Below, in pieces: positions 1-10,337 of a DNA stretch of 64,000 nucleotides. Positions within the stretch are counted from its first letter, which is position 1; each line of letters begins with the position of its first letter. Source of the stretch: Alteromonas sp. KUL49 (GTDB taxonomy: Bacteria > Pseudomonadota > Gammaproteobacteria > Enterobacterales > Alteromonadaceae); contig NZ_BJKL01000003.1 of assembly GCF_006538345.1 (NCBI RefSeq), positions 372,001 to 436,000 on the forward strand, written 5' to 3'. Under the pieces are notes generated by a model that was not told the DNA's origin, did no database searches, and worked only from the letters and a program-made list of their open reading frames with translations. Both the position numbers and the translations under genes were made by a program.

Positions 1-968
1 GTCACATCGTCTAAGTTCACACGACGAGTATTCTCACTCACTTCCCAAGTCACTTCTGGCCAATCTTCAAGTTTAGGTGGTGTGAGCTCTGCGGGGCCTG
101 AACCATCTAAATAGAAGTGAGCATGGCGGGTTGCCGCACAGTTAGGGATCATAGCAACGGGTTTTGAGGCAGCATGGGTAGGCATAGATTTAATTTTGAT
201 ATCTACTACAGTGGTTAACCCACCTAAGCCTTGCGCGCCAATACCTAGCTTATTGACCCGATCAAAAATCTCTAAACGTAGTTTCTCATCAGTGGTTTCG
301 GCGCCGCGATCGATAAGCTCTTGAATATCCACAGGATCCATTAAGCTTTCTTTGGCTAATACCGCAGCCTTCTCAGCAGTACCGCCAATACCTATACCTA
401 GCATGCCAGGAGGACACCAACCTGCCCCCATTGTAGGTAATGTTTTTACGACCCAATCGGCAATATTATCGCTGGGGTTAAGCATTACCATTTTTGATTT
501 GTTCTCAGAACCACCACCTTTAGCTGCAATCATGACTTCAATTTTGTCACCGGCAACCATATCAAGGTGGACAACCGCGGGAGTGTTGTCTTTGGTATTT
601 TTTCGCGCACCCGCTGGGTCTGCAACAATAGAGGCACGAAGTGGGTTATCAGGGTTGGTGTAAGCGCGGCGCGTCCCCTCGTCTACCATTTCCTGAACCG
701 TCATGTCTGTCTTGTCCCAAGTAACTGCCATACCCACTTTTACGAAGCACGTCACGATACCTGTGTCTTGACATAGAGGACGTTTACCCTCAGCAGACAT
801 ACGAGAATTAATTAGGATTTGCGCCATTGCATCTTTTGCTGCTTGGCTTTGCTCTTTGTTGTAAGCCTCTTCGACGGCTTTTACGTAATCTAACGGGTGA
901 TAATAGGAGATAAATTGTAGGGCATCTTCGATGCTGTCAATGAAATCTTGTTGACGGATAACGGTCAT
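1..968 (-). CDS. Fumarate hydratase class I, [4Fe-4S] type (partial, C-terminus outside window)
   Basis: Interconverts fumarate and malate in the TCA cycle; cytoplasmic iron-sulfur hydro-lyase of the FumA/FumB type. The minus frame is open from an ATG at 966-968 to the window edge, giving the first 322 residues of a roughly 500-residue enzyme. Visible family marks are CQDTG near residue 67, GGGSENKS near residue 150, GAGWCPPG, GIGAQGLGG and the NCAATRHAH segment near the edge; the cysteines in these segments are the expected Fe-S ligands. An AGAGGA ribosome site precedes the ATG. It is transcribed divergently from pabB. Which fum paralogue it is cannot be decided here. Confidence 0.93.
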   Translation of the reverse strand, partial: MTVIRQQDFIDSIEDALQFISYYHPLDYVKAVEEAYNKEQSQAAKDAMAQILINSRMSAEGKRPLCQDTGIVTCFVKVGMAVTWDKTDMTVQEMVDEGTRRAYTNPDNPLRASIVADPAGARKNTKDNTPAVVHLDMVAGDKIEVMIAAKGGGSENKSKMVMLNPSDNIADWVVKTLPTMGAGWCPPGMLGIGIGGTAEKAAVLAKESLMDPVDIQELIDRGAETTDEKLRLEIFDRVNKLGIGAQGLGGLTTVVDIKIKSMPTHAASKPVAMIPNCAATRHAHFYLDGSGPAELTPPKLEDWPEVTWEVSENTRRVNLDDV

Positions 969-1161
969 GACATCCTCTTTTTTCTTTGGCTTTCGTGGTC
1001 TTAGCTTAGTAAAAAAGCGTATACTAGCGCATCTCTTGTGATGGCACCATGTAAACTGTAGTGTCATTGCTAAACAAATTAACGATTTAACACTAAAGTG
1101 GTAGCTTCTTGGCCCCAATAGGATAACTTCGTTAAGCGTAGGTCATTGCTCCTGTTTTACT

Positions 1162-2565
1162 ATGTTGTTTGATAAAGATTTAACTATTTCAATTACCCCC
1201 TTTCCTCTTGCGTCAGATACGTCTATTCACACGCTATTCTCAAATATTGCCCATTTGCCCGGTGCAATACTGTTTGATACCTGTCAATCAACAAAAAGTG
1301 ATGGACGGTTCAATATTATGGTGTGGGGCCCGTTAAAAACGGTAAGAGCGAGTAATGGTAAAGTTGAGGTTATCAATCAGCAGAATAACGCAGCACACAC
1401 CGTAGACGTTGACCCGTTCAAAGCGGTAGAGGACCAACTTCACTCTCAGCTATCAGGCGTTGTTGTACGAAAGCAGGACATATCAAAAGCAAAAGAGCTA
1501 CCCTTTTTGGTGGGCGTGGCCGGTATGGCAGGATATGACACAGGCCGTTACTATGAGCAACTGCCCTGTATCGCTGAAAATGACTACCAGACACCAGAGT
1601 TTGAGGTGCATCTGTATCCTCATTCGATTATTCACGACAATCACACCAATGAGACGTTCTTTTGTGCATTGGGTGAGCCAGCATTGCCGGAATTTATTAA
1701 TGACACCAGCACGGGTGACTTCAGTTTAACGTCGATATGGACCTCAAACCTCACTCAATCAGCCTATGTCGATAAACTAGACGCCATTCACAATTACTTG
1801 CGTGCAGGCGATTGCTATCAAATTAATATGGCACAACGCTTCTCAGCGACTTACTCTGGCTCAAGTTGGACTGCTTATCAACATTTGAGTCAAGCTAACA
1901 ATGCGCCTTTCTCTGCGTATATGCAGTTAAATAACTCCAGTATCTTAAGTATTTCCCCAGAACGTTTTATAAAAGTAAAAGATCGCAACGTCGAAACTAA
2001 GCCTATCAAAGGTACCCGCCCGCGTTTTGACGACCCGATTGAAGATACTAAGAGTGCCGATGCTTTGTTAGATGCAGACAAAGACCGAGCAGAAAACCTA
2101 ATGATTGTCGATTTGCTGCGTAATGATATGTCAAAGCACTGTGAACCTCACAGCGTAAAAGTACCCGCTTTATTTGCATTGGAAAGCTACGAGGCTGTAC
2201 ATCACTTGGTGAGTACTGTGGTTGGAAAGCTGAAACCCGATACATCGCCATTGTCATTACTTGCTTCGGCATTCCCAGGGGGGTCGATAACGGGTGCACC
2301 AAAGGTCAGAGCGATGGAAATCATTGATGAATTAGAACCACATCGACGTAACATTTATTGCGGCAGTATGTTTTATATGGGTTTTCGTAATGATTTAGAT
2401 TCGAGTATTTGTATTCGTACAATACTGGCTGAGGGCAATACACTCTATTGCTGGGCTGGTGGCGGTATCGTCTTAGATTCACAACCCGAAGATGAGTATC
2501 AAGAAACCTTAGATAAAGTATCAAAAATACTCCCTGAATTGGAAAAGCTGAGTGACCAGAACTGA
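1162..2565 (+). CDS. pabB: Aminodeoxychorismate synthase component I
   Basis: Converts chorismate plus amide nitrogen to 4-amino-4-deoxychorismate for folate synthesis, working with a PabA glutaminase encoded elsewhere. The 467 residues carry the chorismate-binding fold: SPERF near residue 270, the PIKGTRPR motif whose lysine is typical of PabB (rather than anthranilate synthase), DLLRND, and the FPGGSITGAPK stretch near residue 375, followed by YCGSM. The length is normal for PabB. The start is a plain ATG with a weak ribosome site. Its end overlaps nudL by 14 bases, so the two are probably co-transcribed. Confidence 0.93.
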   Translation: MLFDKDLTISITPFPLASDTSIHTLFSNIAHLPGAILFDTCQSTKSDGRFNIMVWGPLKTVRASNGKVEVINQQNNAAHTVDVDPFKAVEDQLHSQLSGVVVRKQDISKAKELPFLVGVAGMAGYDTGRYYEQLPCIAENDYQTPEFEVHLYPHSIIHDNHTNETFFCALGEPALPEFINDTSTGDFSLTSIWTSNLTQSAYVDKLDAIHNYLRAGDCYQINMAQRFSATYSGSSWTAYQHLSQANNAPFSAYMQLNNSSILSISPERFIKVKDRNVETKPIKGTRPRFDDPIEDTKSADALLDADKDRAENLMIVDLLRNDMSKHCEPHSVKVPALFALESYEAVHHLVSTVVGKLKPDTSPLSLLASAFPGGSITGAPKVRAMEIIDELEPHRRNIYCGSMFYMGFRNDLDSSICIRTILAEGNTLYCWAGGGIVLDSQPEDEYQETLDKVSKILPELEKLSDQN

Positions 2566-3124
2566 ATTTATACAACGTTATTATCACTTACGGTCAGTAA
2601 AGCAGGCCCCTGATTATCCGCTCACTTATGAGGGAAGAGCTGCCTCCGTACTCATACCGTTGGTGGAACACCATGACGAACTTCGAGTTATCCTGACTCA
2701 ACGAGCACTCCATTTGAAACATCACCCGGGCCAAATCAGTTTTCCAGGCGGTGGAGTTGAAGATTCAGACCTGTCTGTGTTCGACACAGCCTTGAGAGAG
2801 ACCCACGAGGAAATTGGGATCCCTCCGAACTACATTGAGCCTATTGGCTCCCTTTCCCGTTATAGAACGATTAGTGGATACAGTATTGAACCAGTGGTTG
2901 GCTTTGTTCAACCGAATTATCCACTCATGATTGATACAAATGAAGTCGATTCTGTGTTCGAGGTTCCGTTAGGGTTTTTAATGGATCGAACCAATTACCT
3001 CGCTCACTACATTAGCCGAAAAGGCGAACAGCACGCCGTGTATTTTATCCCTTGGCAGGACCGCCTCATATGGGGAGCCACTGCTGCATTACTGCGAAAT
3101 CTCTCTTATCACCTATCTCCCTAA
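2552..3124 (+). CDS. nudL: Nudix hydrolase, CoA pyrophosphatase type
   Basis: Predicted to cleave CoA and its derivatives to 4'-phosphopantetheine and 3',5'-ADP. The 190-residue protein has the UPF0035/NudL layout: an LxxHxGQISFPGG segment near residue 60 followed by the Nudix core RETHEEIGI near residue 85. It begins at a GTG inside the last codons of pabB, so translation is probably coupled. A pabB-nudL pairing is common in gammaproteobacteria. Substrate specificity is inferred from the family only. Confidence 0.87.
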   Translation: MTRTEFIQRYYHLRSVKQAPDYPLTYEGRAASVLIPLVEHHDELRVILTQRALHLKHHPGQISFPGGGVEDSDLSVFDTALRETHEEIGIPPNYIEPIGSLSRYRTISGYSIEPVVGFVQPNYPLMIDTNEVDSVFEVPLGFLMDRTNYLAHYISRKGEQHAVYFIPWQDRLIWGATAALLRNLSYHLSP

Positions 3125-3267
3125 ACTCGCTTTTTGCATTTAGTTATTTTCGTAACTATATGTATACAAGTATTAGCAATTCTAATCTCTACATTAGGTA
3201 ATCTAAATTGCAGTCGTTTGGTGCGGCGTGCAATATAGCCAAAGCATAATAATAAGAGCATAAGTTT

Positions 3268-4638
3268 ATGATTAGTGTATTTGATATGTTCAGTGTGGGC
3301 ATTGGACCATCGAGTTCGCATACAGTAGGGCCAATGCGTGCTGGCGCTGAGTTTGTTAAACAGTTATCTCAGTCACCCGAGGTTTTTAACAGAATTACTC
3401 ACGTTACCGTAGAACTGTTTGGTTCTTTAGGACAAACAGGTATCGGCCACGGCACGGGTAAAGCAGTCATCTTAGGATTATTAGGTGAAATGCCAGATAC
3501 TGTTGACGTTGACACGGTAGAGTCATTGTTGGAAGACGTAAGAAATACCGAGAAGCTGAACTTAAATGGTACCCATAAGGTTTCATTTCCGAGTAAAGGC
3601 GCAATTGTTTTTCACCGCCGCAAAACACTTCCAAGGCATGCCAATGCACTCACCTTTTTCGTCTACGACGGCGACACCTGCCTAGCTGAGCAAACCTACT
3701 ACAGTATTGGCGGCGGATTTATTATCAAAGACGAAGAATTTGAAGCCGCTCGCAACGAGGCCATTAAAAACAATAGCGCCGTACCCTACCCATTTTCAAC
3801 TGGTGCCTCTCTTATCAGCACATGTAAAGAGACAGGCCTAAGTATCAGCGCGCTCATGCTAAAGAACGAGCAAGTACTCAGTGACCTAAATACCAAGGCA
3901 GAGCTATTCTCTATTTGGAAAGTAATGGATGCTTGTATTCAACGTGGTATCGCGCAAGAAGGAATTCTTCCCGGTGGATTAAAAGTGGTACGAAGGGCCC
4001 CTGCTCTACACCGCAAGTTACAGATTGAACAAACCAATGATCCAATGAGTGCCATGGATTGGGTAAACTTGTTTGCATTAGCCGTTAACGAAGAAAATGC
4101 CGCCGGCGGTCGAGTTGTGACTGCACCCACTAATGGTGCTGCGGGTATCATTCCAGCCGTATTAAAGTACGTAGACAAATTTATTCGTCCGGTTGATGAG
4201 GATACTGCTAGCCGTTTTTTACTGACTGCAGGTGCTATCGGCATTCTGTACAAAGAAAATGCATCAATTTCTGGCGCAGAAGTTGGATGCCAGGGTGAAG
4301 TTGGTGTTGCCTGTTCAATGGCCGCTGGTGCACTTGTAGAGGTGTTAGGTGGAACGGTGGAAGCCGTTGAAAATGCTGCTGAGATCGGTATGGAGCACAA
4401 CCTGGGCTTAACCTGCGATCCAGTAGGTGGATTAGTTCAAGTGCCTTGCATAGAACGCAACGCTATGGGCGCAATCAAAGCAATTAATGCAGCTAGGCTT
4501 GCACTTCGCGGAACGGGCGAACACAAAGTATCTCTCGATAAAGTCATTAAAACGATGAGAGATACGGGCAATGATATGAAGACAAAATACAAAGAGACCG
4601 CACGAGGCGGCCTGGCAGTAAATATTATTGAATGTTAA
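3268..4638 (+). CDS. sdaA: L-serine ammonia-lyase (L-serine dehydratase)
   Basis: Deaminates L-serine to pyruvate and ammonia using a [4Fe-4S] cluster. The 456 residues match the usual single-chain SdaA length. The N-terminal half begins with the conserved [21 protein letters not shown] stretch; the C-terminal half has GCQGEVG, then TCDPVGG and VPCIERN about 40 residues later. The three cysteines in these segments have the spacing of the known cluster ligands (C...C-x10-C). The gene stands alone, convergent with cysB, with a shared hairpin between them. Confidence 0.95.
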   Translation: MISVFDMFSVGIGPSSSHTVGPMRAGAEFVKQLSQSPEVFNRITHVTVELFGSLGQTGIGHGTGKAVILGLLGEMPDTVDVDTVESLLEDVRNTEKLNLNGTHKVSFPSKGAIVFHRRKTLPRHANALTFFVYDGDTCLAEQTYYSIGGGFIIKDEEFEAARNEAIKNNSAVPYPFSTGASLISTCKETGLSISALMLKNEQVLSDLNTKAELFSIWKVMDACIQRGIAQEGILPGGLKVVRRAPALHRKLQIEQTNDPMSAMDWVNLFALAVNEENAAGGRVVTAPTNGAAGIIPAVLKYVDKFIRPVDEDTASRFLLTAGAIGILYKENASISGAEVGCQGEVGVACSMAAGALVEVLGGTVEAVENAAEIGMEHNLGLTCDPVGGLVQVPCIERNAMGAIKAINAARLALRGTGEHKVSLDKVIKTMRDTGNDMKTKYKETARGGLAVNIIEC

Positions 4639-4643
4639 TTGAG

Positions 4644-5652
<1,009 letters not shown>

Positions 5653-5817
5653 TCACCCTATTTAGTAACTACCGTTATAACCAAAATAACGCATTATTGC
5701 TATGAGATATTACGCTAAGCGTATAATTAAAGGTAAAAAACTTAGCAAACTATGTATAATTAACAATAACGTACGCAATATCTGTTACCAAATTGGTCAA
5801 GTTAAGGTGTTAGTGTT

Positions 5818-6519
5818 ATGAGCACGCAAAAGCCATTAGCGTCATCGATTGATTATTCTTCCGTACTTGCTGCGGCAGTGCATGACATGAAAAATTCACT
5901 TTTTATGTTAATTCAGTCAATAGACACGCTAAGCGACGAACTACAACCCAATAACAATAGTGCAACTGCTCAATTGGCAAGTGTGCATTATGAAGCTTCG
6001 CGTCTAAACACCAACCTTGTTCAAATATTGTCTTTATACAGAGCTGAATTAAACAGCTTTCCCATCACTGTTGATGAGTGTTTTGTCACCGATTTGCTCG
6101 ATGATGTTGTGGGCTCAAATGAGCGTTACATCGCGCAACGGGGTATTTCAGTGACCTTAAACGCCGAGCCAGACCTGAACTGGTATTTCGATAGAGACCT
6201 CATATACTTACTTATCAATGATGTCTTAGTTAATGCACTGAGATACGGCAAGAATACCATCGCTATTAGTGGCGTTGTGGAAGACGATTATCTTGTATTG
6301 CGAATCGAGGACGACGGTGAAGGCTATCCCGAATCAATGTTAGAGAGAAGCCATGAAGAGCTTAACGATTTTCAGTTAAGTCAGGGTCGTACAGGGTTGG
6401 GATTGTTTTTCGCACGGCTAATTGCTTCTGCGCATTCACAAAGTGACCGCAAAGGCGAGATTTCGTTGAGTAATGGTGGTACGCTTGGTGGAAGTGTGTT
6501 TGAAGTAAAAATTCCATAA
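5818..6519 (+). CDS. Small soluble sensor histidine kinase
   Basis: A 233-residue kinase made only of a dimerisation/phosphoacceptor helix pair and an ATPase domain. The likely phospho-accepting histidine is H22 in VHDMKNSL; the ATPase domain has an N-box (LLINDVLVNALRYG), a D-box (EDDGEGYP) and a G2 box (GRTGLGLFFAR). There are no membrane segments, HAMP or sensor domain, so input is cytoplasmic or by a partner. No response regulator is adjacent. It is followed 68 bases downstream by a membrane-anchored protein that may be its partner. Function unknown. Confidence 0.8.
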   Translation: MSTQKPLASSIDYSSVLAAAVHDMKNSLFMLIQSIDTLSDELQPNNNSATAQLASVHYEASRLNTNLVQILSLYRAELNSFPITVDECFVTDLLDDVVGSNERYIAQRGISVTLNAEPDLNWYFDRDLIYLLINDVLVNALRYGKNTIAISGVVEDDYLVLRIEDDGEGYPESMLERSHEELNDFQLSQGRTGLGLFFARLIASAHSQSDRKGEISLSNGGTLGGSVFEVKIP

Positions 6520-6587
6520 AATCATTTAGTAATTTTTATTTGTGCACCTAACGCGTTAAAGAATTAAAACAGAGAACGGAATTACGC

Positions 6588-7340
6588 ATGTACGAAGCCA
6601 TAATAATATCTATCGTTGTACTGTTAATAGCAGCGATATTTATAAACGCACTTCAGCAGCACAAAGCAAAGGTTGACGCGGAGAGGCGTGCGGAAGCAGC
6701 AAAGCAGCGCACGATTATCGACGAAACTGAGAATGTCATTATGGCTTGTTCTAATATGCCCATCTCTCCCCGTCTGATGGATATTCTTCACACCCGTGTT
6801 GTCAACGCACTTAGAATTTACGATGAACTCAATGGCAGCGCCGAAACCAAACAGCGCGTCGCTGATGCAGAACAACGAACCTCGTCAGGGTCGGATAAAG
6901 AAAAATTAACTGATTTTGTTTTACCCAGTAACGACAAACTTATTATCCAATATATCCAAGCCGTGAAAAAACTCCGCGTGCTTTTGCGCTCAGAACACAG
7001 CCGTGGGAAAGTCGATTCAAAAGTGTATGCTGAGGAAGATCGTCAGCTAGAACGTCTACAGATAAAGGTTAACGTAGAGACGCTTATTAAACGAGGTAAA
7101 GGTGCGCTACAAACCAACATGCTTGGGTCAGCACGTCAGTATTTTGAAAAAGCCAAGTCAGCGCTTGAAAACCAAACCCAGCACGACGACTACACTAAAA
7201 ATCGTATATCCAGTCTGAATGAATGGTTAGAAGAAATTCAATCAAACCTCAAAAGCGTTAACGCCCAAGACCGCGCTAAAAAGCACGAAGAAGAGCGTGA
7301 CGAGCTTGATGAATTGTTTGCACCTAAAAAGAAATGGTAA
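6588..7340 (+). CDS. Membrane-anchored coiled-coil/TPR-like protein of unknown function
   Basis: 250 residues. One N-terminal membrane segment (about residues 3-22) is followed by a long charged helical region, which contains RQYFEKAKSALENQ, resembling a TPR helix pair, and a very acidic-basic C-terminus. The domain after the anchor is probably cytoplasmic. It follows the small histidine kinase in the same direction and may form a two-gene unit with it. I do not recognise a named family. Confidence 0.65.
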   Translation: MYEAIIISIVVLLIAAIFINALQQHKAKVDAERRAEAAKQRTIIDETENVIMACSNMPISPRLMDILHTRVVNALRIYDELNGSAETKQRVADAEQRTSSGSDKEKLTDFVLPSNDKLIIQYIQAVKKLRVLLRSEHSRGKVDSKVYAEEDRQLERLQIKVNVETLIKRGKGALQTNMLGSARQYFEKAKSALENQTQHDDYTKNRISSLNEWLEEIQSNLKSVNAQDRAKKHEEERDELDELFAPKKKW

Positions 7341-7361
7341 CTGCTCAGCGGTTTTCCTCAT

Positions 7362-7382
7362 AGGTCTAGCAAGGCTAGACCT
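7362..7382. terminator. Perfect 9-bp-stem hairpin at end of backbone segment
   Basis: AGGTCTAGC, loop AAG, GCTAGACCT. It lies between the plus-strand gene ending at 7340 and the minus-strand DUF1428 gene, whose TAG stop (7375-7377) is inside the right arm. No U-tract, so termination is inferred from position only. It also marks the left edge of the accessory block. Confidence 0.45.
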
Positions 7383-7728
7383 TCAATATGGTATTAAAAC
7401 CGCCGAAGATTAGTCGTTTTCCGTCAAATGGCATAGGGTTAGTTTCAGGCGACATACGTGGGTCTTCCATCGCCGCTTTCCACCCTTCATCACGTACTAC
7501 TTTAGAAGGCCAAACTACCCAAGAGAACACTACACTTTCATTATCCTCGGCTTTGACCGCCATCGGCAATGAAGTGACTTCACCTTCTGGCACATCATCA
7601 CCCCAGTTTTCTACGATCTCTAACGCGCCAAACTCCTTAAACAACTCAGCAAAGGTACTGGCGTGTTGTATATACTTCTCCTTGTTTTCGTTGGGTACTG
7701 CAGCAACAAAGCAATCTACATATGACAT
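7375..7728 (-). CDS. DUF1428 family protein
   Basis: 117 residues with the typical DUF1428 pattern: MSYVDCFVAAVP at the start, a VENWGDDVPEG segment, VVFSWVVWPSK and a C-terminal MPFDGKRLIFGGF. The fold is a ferredoxin-like alpha/beta barrel dimer of unknown role. It is the first gene of a long minus-strand accessory block. Length and ends agree with the family. Confidence 0.85.
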   Translation of the reverse strand: MSYVDCFVAAVPNENKEKYIQHASTFAELFKEFGALEIVENWGDDVPEGEVTSLPMAVKAEDNESVVFSWVVWPSKVVRDEGWKAAMEDPRMSPETNPMPFDGKRLIFGGFNTILKV

Positions 7729-7780
7729 GTTTATCTCCTCTTGTGTTACTTAAACTGTCCAAATTAATCAGACTAAGGGT

Positions 7781-8218
7781 TTAACCTTTAACACGCATTT
7801 CGCCCCACTTCACAGAGATGCTTACACTTTCCACAGTATCGCCTACCGCTCCCACTGCAAAGCAGGTATGATTTAGTTGAGTTGAACTCTCGGCCGCGAA
7901 AACGTTATTTGATTGATACTCACAGTCAAAAATGTGCTTTGACTGACTGTCCAAAAACGAAAATTTGAGCATCAACTTAGTGTAATCGGCAACTGCCGAG
8001 TTTTTAACTAGCGTATCAACTATGAACTGATCGCCCACCTGTTCAAAAAACGTATTATTGAAGGTTATCCCTGTGGCATGTTCACCGGGGACGTAAATGC
8101 CATCATTATCGAAAGTTAATGATGACAATATGATCGTAATAATGACACCACAAAGAAGTAGGCCTGCCATCAAACCCATTCCTAGAGCGACGCCATTTTT
8201 AAATGTGCTAAACATCAA
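7781..8218 (-). CDS. Single-pass membrane protein of unknown function
   Basis: 145 residues: a glycine-rich N-terminal membrane segment (about residues 9-32), then an exported domain of beta character that contains two cysteines (FDCEYQ and NHTCFA) which could form a disulfide. No family recognised. It lies 52 bases from DUF1428, in the same direction; no attC is visible between them. Confidence 0.55.
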   Translation of the reverse strand: MMFSTFKNGVALGMGLMAGLLLCGVIITIILSSLTFDNDGIYVPGEHATGITFNNTFFEQVGDQFIVDTLVKNSAVADYTKLMLKFSFLDSQSKHIFDCEYQSNNVFAAESSTQLNHTCFAVGAVGDTVESVSISVKWGEMRVKG

Positions 8219-8252
8219 AATTTCCTTATAGCATTTAACAATACGAATTAAA

Positions 8253-9128
8253 CTACATGGTTTCTGACCATTTTTCGATAAAGTTAATCAACTCCTTAAA
8301 CACCATTTTTGACGCTTGCGGTGCCGACCGGCTTAAACTATGTGTTCCACCTTCTACCTCATAGTAATCAAAATCGTGATTTATTGCCTCTAGCGCTTTT
8401 ACAAATTCACGACTCATATAAACAGGAACTAGTTCGTCTTCCGTTCCATGGGAAAGAAAAAATGGAGGATCACTAGGATCTAAATAAGTTTCTGGAGACA
8501 TTTGCCTTAGCGTTTGAGAGTAGTTTTGACTGCTAGCATCAACTAATCGTTGTACAGTCAATGATTCTCGGTATTTGGGCAGTGTAAAATTAGCTATTGG
8601 TGATGATTGCGCCACGACCGCACGAACCGAACTACTCTGTTCTGAATAAAGTCCATGATGTGCAAACTCGTCGAAGTTTCCTGTAACACCTGCCATCACT
8701 GCAAGATAGCTCCCAGCCGATGCGCCAACGAGAATGATTCTATCCGGGTCAAGACCAAAGCGAATAGCATTAGCTTTTAAAAAGCGTATCGCCAATTTTA
8801 TATCTTCAATTTGTGAAGGGAACCTATACGTAGGAGACAATCGATACATAGCACTAGCGGCAACAAAGCCTTTTTCAGCAAACTTTCTGAGTTGTCTATT
8901 TTTGGAATTTTTATCTCCAGAAACAAAACCTCCGCCATGTATAAATAACACCACTGGTAAAGACTGGGTTCTATTGGTTTCTGGAAATGCAATATTGATG
9001 GAAAGCTGTGTGCCCTCCACTACGCCTATAGGGATATCCTTGTGCAAACCTGAATAAACGGCATCTTCTGCAAATGCCGTTATTGAAAGTGAAAAAAATA
9101 CAGTGACTAAAAGCTTATAATTAACCAC
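8253..9128 (-). CDS. Secreted alpha/beta-hydrolase (esterase/lipase-like)
   Basis: 291 residues with an N-terminal signal peptide (about residues 1-20, ending FAEDA). Serine-hydrolase features in order: the HGGG oxyanion motif near residue 65, the nucleophile elbow GASAG near 140, a GTEDELVP acid segment near 230 and the EGGTHSL histidine near 260. This is the carbohydrate-esterase/BD-FAE layout. GTG start; its first base overlaps the stop codon of the upstream gene, so it is translationally coupled to the 105-residue membrane protein. Substrate unknown. Confidence 0.8.
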   Translation of the reverse strand: MVNYKLLVTVFFSLSITAFAEDAVYSGLHKDIPIGVVEGTQLSINIAFPETNRTQSLPVVLFIHGGGFVSGDKNSKNRQLRKFAEKGFVAASAMYRLSPTYRFPSQIEDIKLAIRFLKANAIRFGLDPDRIILVGASAGSYLAVMAGVTGNFDEFAHHGLYSEQSSSVRAVVAQSSPIANFTLPKYRESLTVQRLVDASSQNYSQTLRQMSPETYLDPSDPPFFLSHGTEDELVPVYMSREFVKALEAINHDFDYYEVEGGTHSLSRSAPQASKMVFKELINFIEKWSETM

Positions 9129-9445
9129 TAATCAGCACCACCGCCACAATCACCACCCGATGAGTCACTAGACCAGCTATCTTCTGTTCTACCGCCAGTT
9201 CGCTGGCCACTACTATTAAAAATGTCGCCCATAATGGGTAAGCTGGTGCTTTTTTGACTTGGGCCAAAGTTGAATTCTGATGATTCCTTTCTCGCGATGT
9301 AGCGCTGTGTACCGAAAATTACTAGCCCAAGAAAGATGATAATAAACGAGACGACGCTCACCCAGCCTTCGGCATAAAAACCATAGATTTGTAGTGAGGT
9401 GCCGATGACGATGATGAAGATGCCTATACAGTTTCGAAATTCCAT
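9128..9445 (-). CDS. Small two-TM protein with Gly/Ser/Cys tail
   Basis: 105 residues with two hydrophobic segments (about 5-23 and 28-46) and a hydrophilic, glycine- and serine-rich C-terminus containing DCGGG. Its stop overlaps the start of the alpha/beta hydrolase. The family is not recognised; small proteins with such tails are often surface or TPM-like membrane proteins, but that is only a resemblance. Confidence 0.5.
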   Translation of the reverse strand: MEFRNCIGIFIIVIGTSLQIYGFYAEGWVSVVSFIIIFLGLVIFGTQRYIARKESSEFNFGPSQKSTSLPIMGDIFNSSGQRTGGRTEDSWSSDSSGGDCGGGAD

Positions 9446-9474
9446 ATCTGACTCTCTTCTATTAGCTGTGAAAA

Positions 9475-10314
9475 TTAAGTAGCCACATTCGAGTTACGCT
9501 GTAAAGCCTTCAAAAAAGTCGTCGGATCATCAACAGAGAGTACAGCACTAGACCTACGCTTAAACCTGCCAAATTGACCTTTGAAGGTCATTGGTTTCTT
9601 GAATTCTAAAATTACATTTTTGGTCGATCCAATGGGCGAAACAAAATGACTCATACCAGTATAGCTATCATTGAAGGACAAACTGCGAGCTTCTTTAATA
9701 AGTGCAATAGGTATATTGGCGGACCACGAAAGTCCATATCGATATCGTAACTCTGAGTTGTTGATAGTAATAGGATTAAATTTTGTTGAATAAATTTGAG
9801 CCAAATAGTGGATGACTGTCCACCCCGTAAGCAAAGTTACTATCCACGCCACCGCAGCATTTGACTCCTTTTCAATAAACACGTGTATTAGTGGCAATGT
9901 GGGAATTTGAGCGATGGCGATCACCCAAAACATATCTCTCGCATTAGCGCTATTTTCATAGCTGAATGAACGCGGCTGGGTTCGTTGATTTGAGGTATAT
10001 TTTCTAACGAGAAACGCATAAAAAATCGTAGCAAAAAGTGACTTCGAGAGGAAACAAATACTACGCCCAAGCCTTGATGTGAGACAGCCCTCGATGTGTT
10101 CCAAGCTAAAGCGATTTGAGCTAGATGACTGTGAAAGGGTTTGAACTGTACGCTGGATGCAGAAAATATCTATAGTAAGCGCCAATACGACAATCAGATA
10201 TATTGAAGGTGATGTGTCACTGGGCAAAACCGACGCGTAAAACGAACCTACTAATAAAAAAACGCCAAGCAATAAGCTGTAACCGCTCACACTAACGGTG
10301 GGTTTAACATTCAA
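9475..10314 (-). CDS. Multi-pass membrane protein of unknown function
   Basis: 279 residues with four to five hydrophobic segments in the first 180 residues (about 10-28, 36-52, 84-100, 127-145, 152-170) and a soluble C-terminal beta-rich part (about 185-279) reminiscent of a bacterial PH-like domain. It is tightly packed between its neighbours (29 and 23 bases), suggesting an operon from 11621 down to 8253. Confidence 0.5.
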   Translation of the reverse strand: MNVKPTVSVSGYSLLLGVFLLVGSFYASVLPSDTSPSIYLIVVLALTIDIFCIQRTVQTLSQSSSSNRFSLEHIEGCLTSRLGRSICFLSKSLFATIFYAFLVRKYTSNQRTQPRSFSYENSANARDMFWVIAIAQIPTLPLIHVFIEKESNAAVAWIVTLLTGWTVIHYLAQIYSTKFNPITINNSELRYRYGLSWSANIPIALIKEARSLSFNDSYTGMSHFVSPIGSTKNVILEFKKPMTFKGQFGRFKRRSSAVLSVDDPTTFLKALQRNSNVAT

Positions 10315-10337
10315 ATTGGGTTTACTCCCACAACCTA

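Noticed and set aside
3939-4400. Long open frame antisense to sdaA
   Set aside because: It mirrors the sdaA coding frame, has alanine/proline-rich shadow composition and no ribosome site; sdaA is certain.
7388-7753. Plus-strand frame opposite DUF1428
   Set aside because: Antisense shadow; the DUF1428 protein is recognised on the minus strand.
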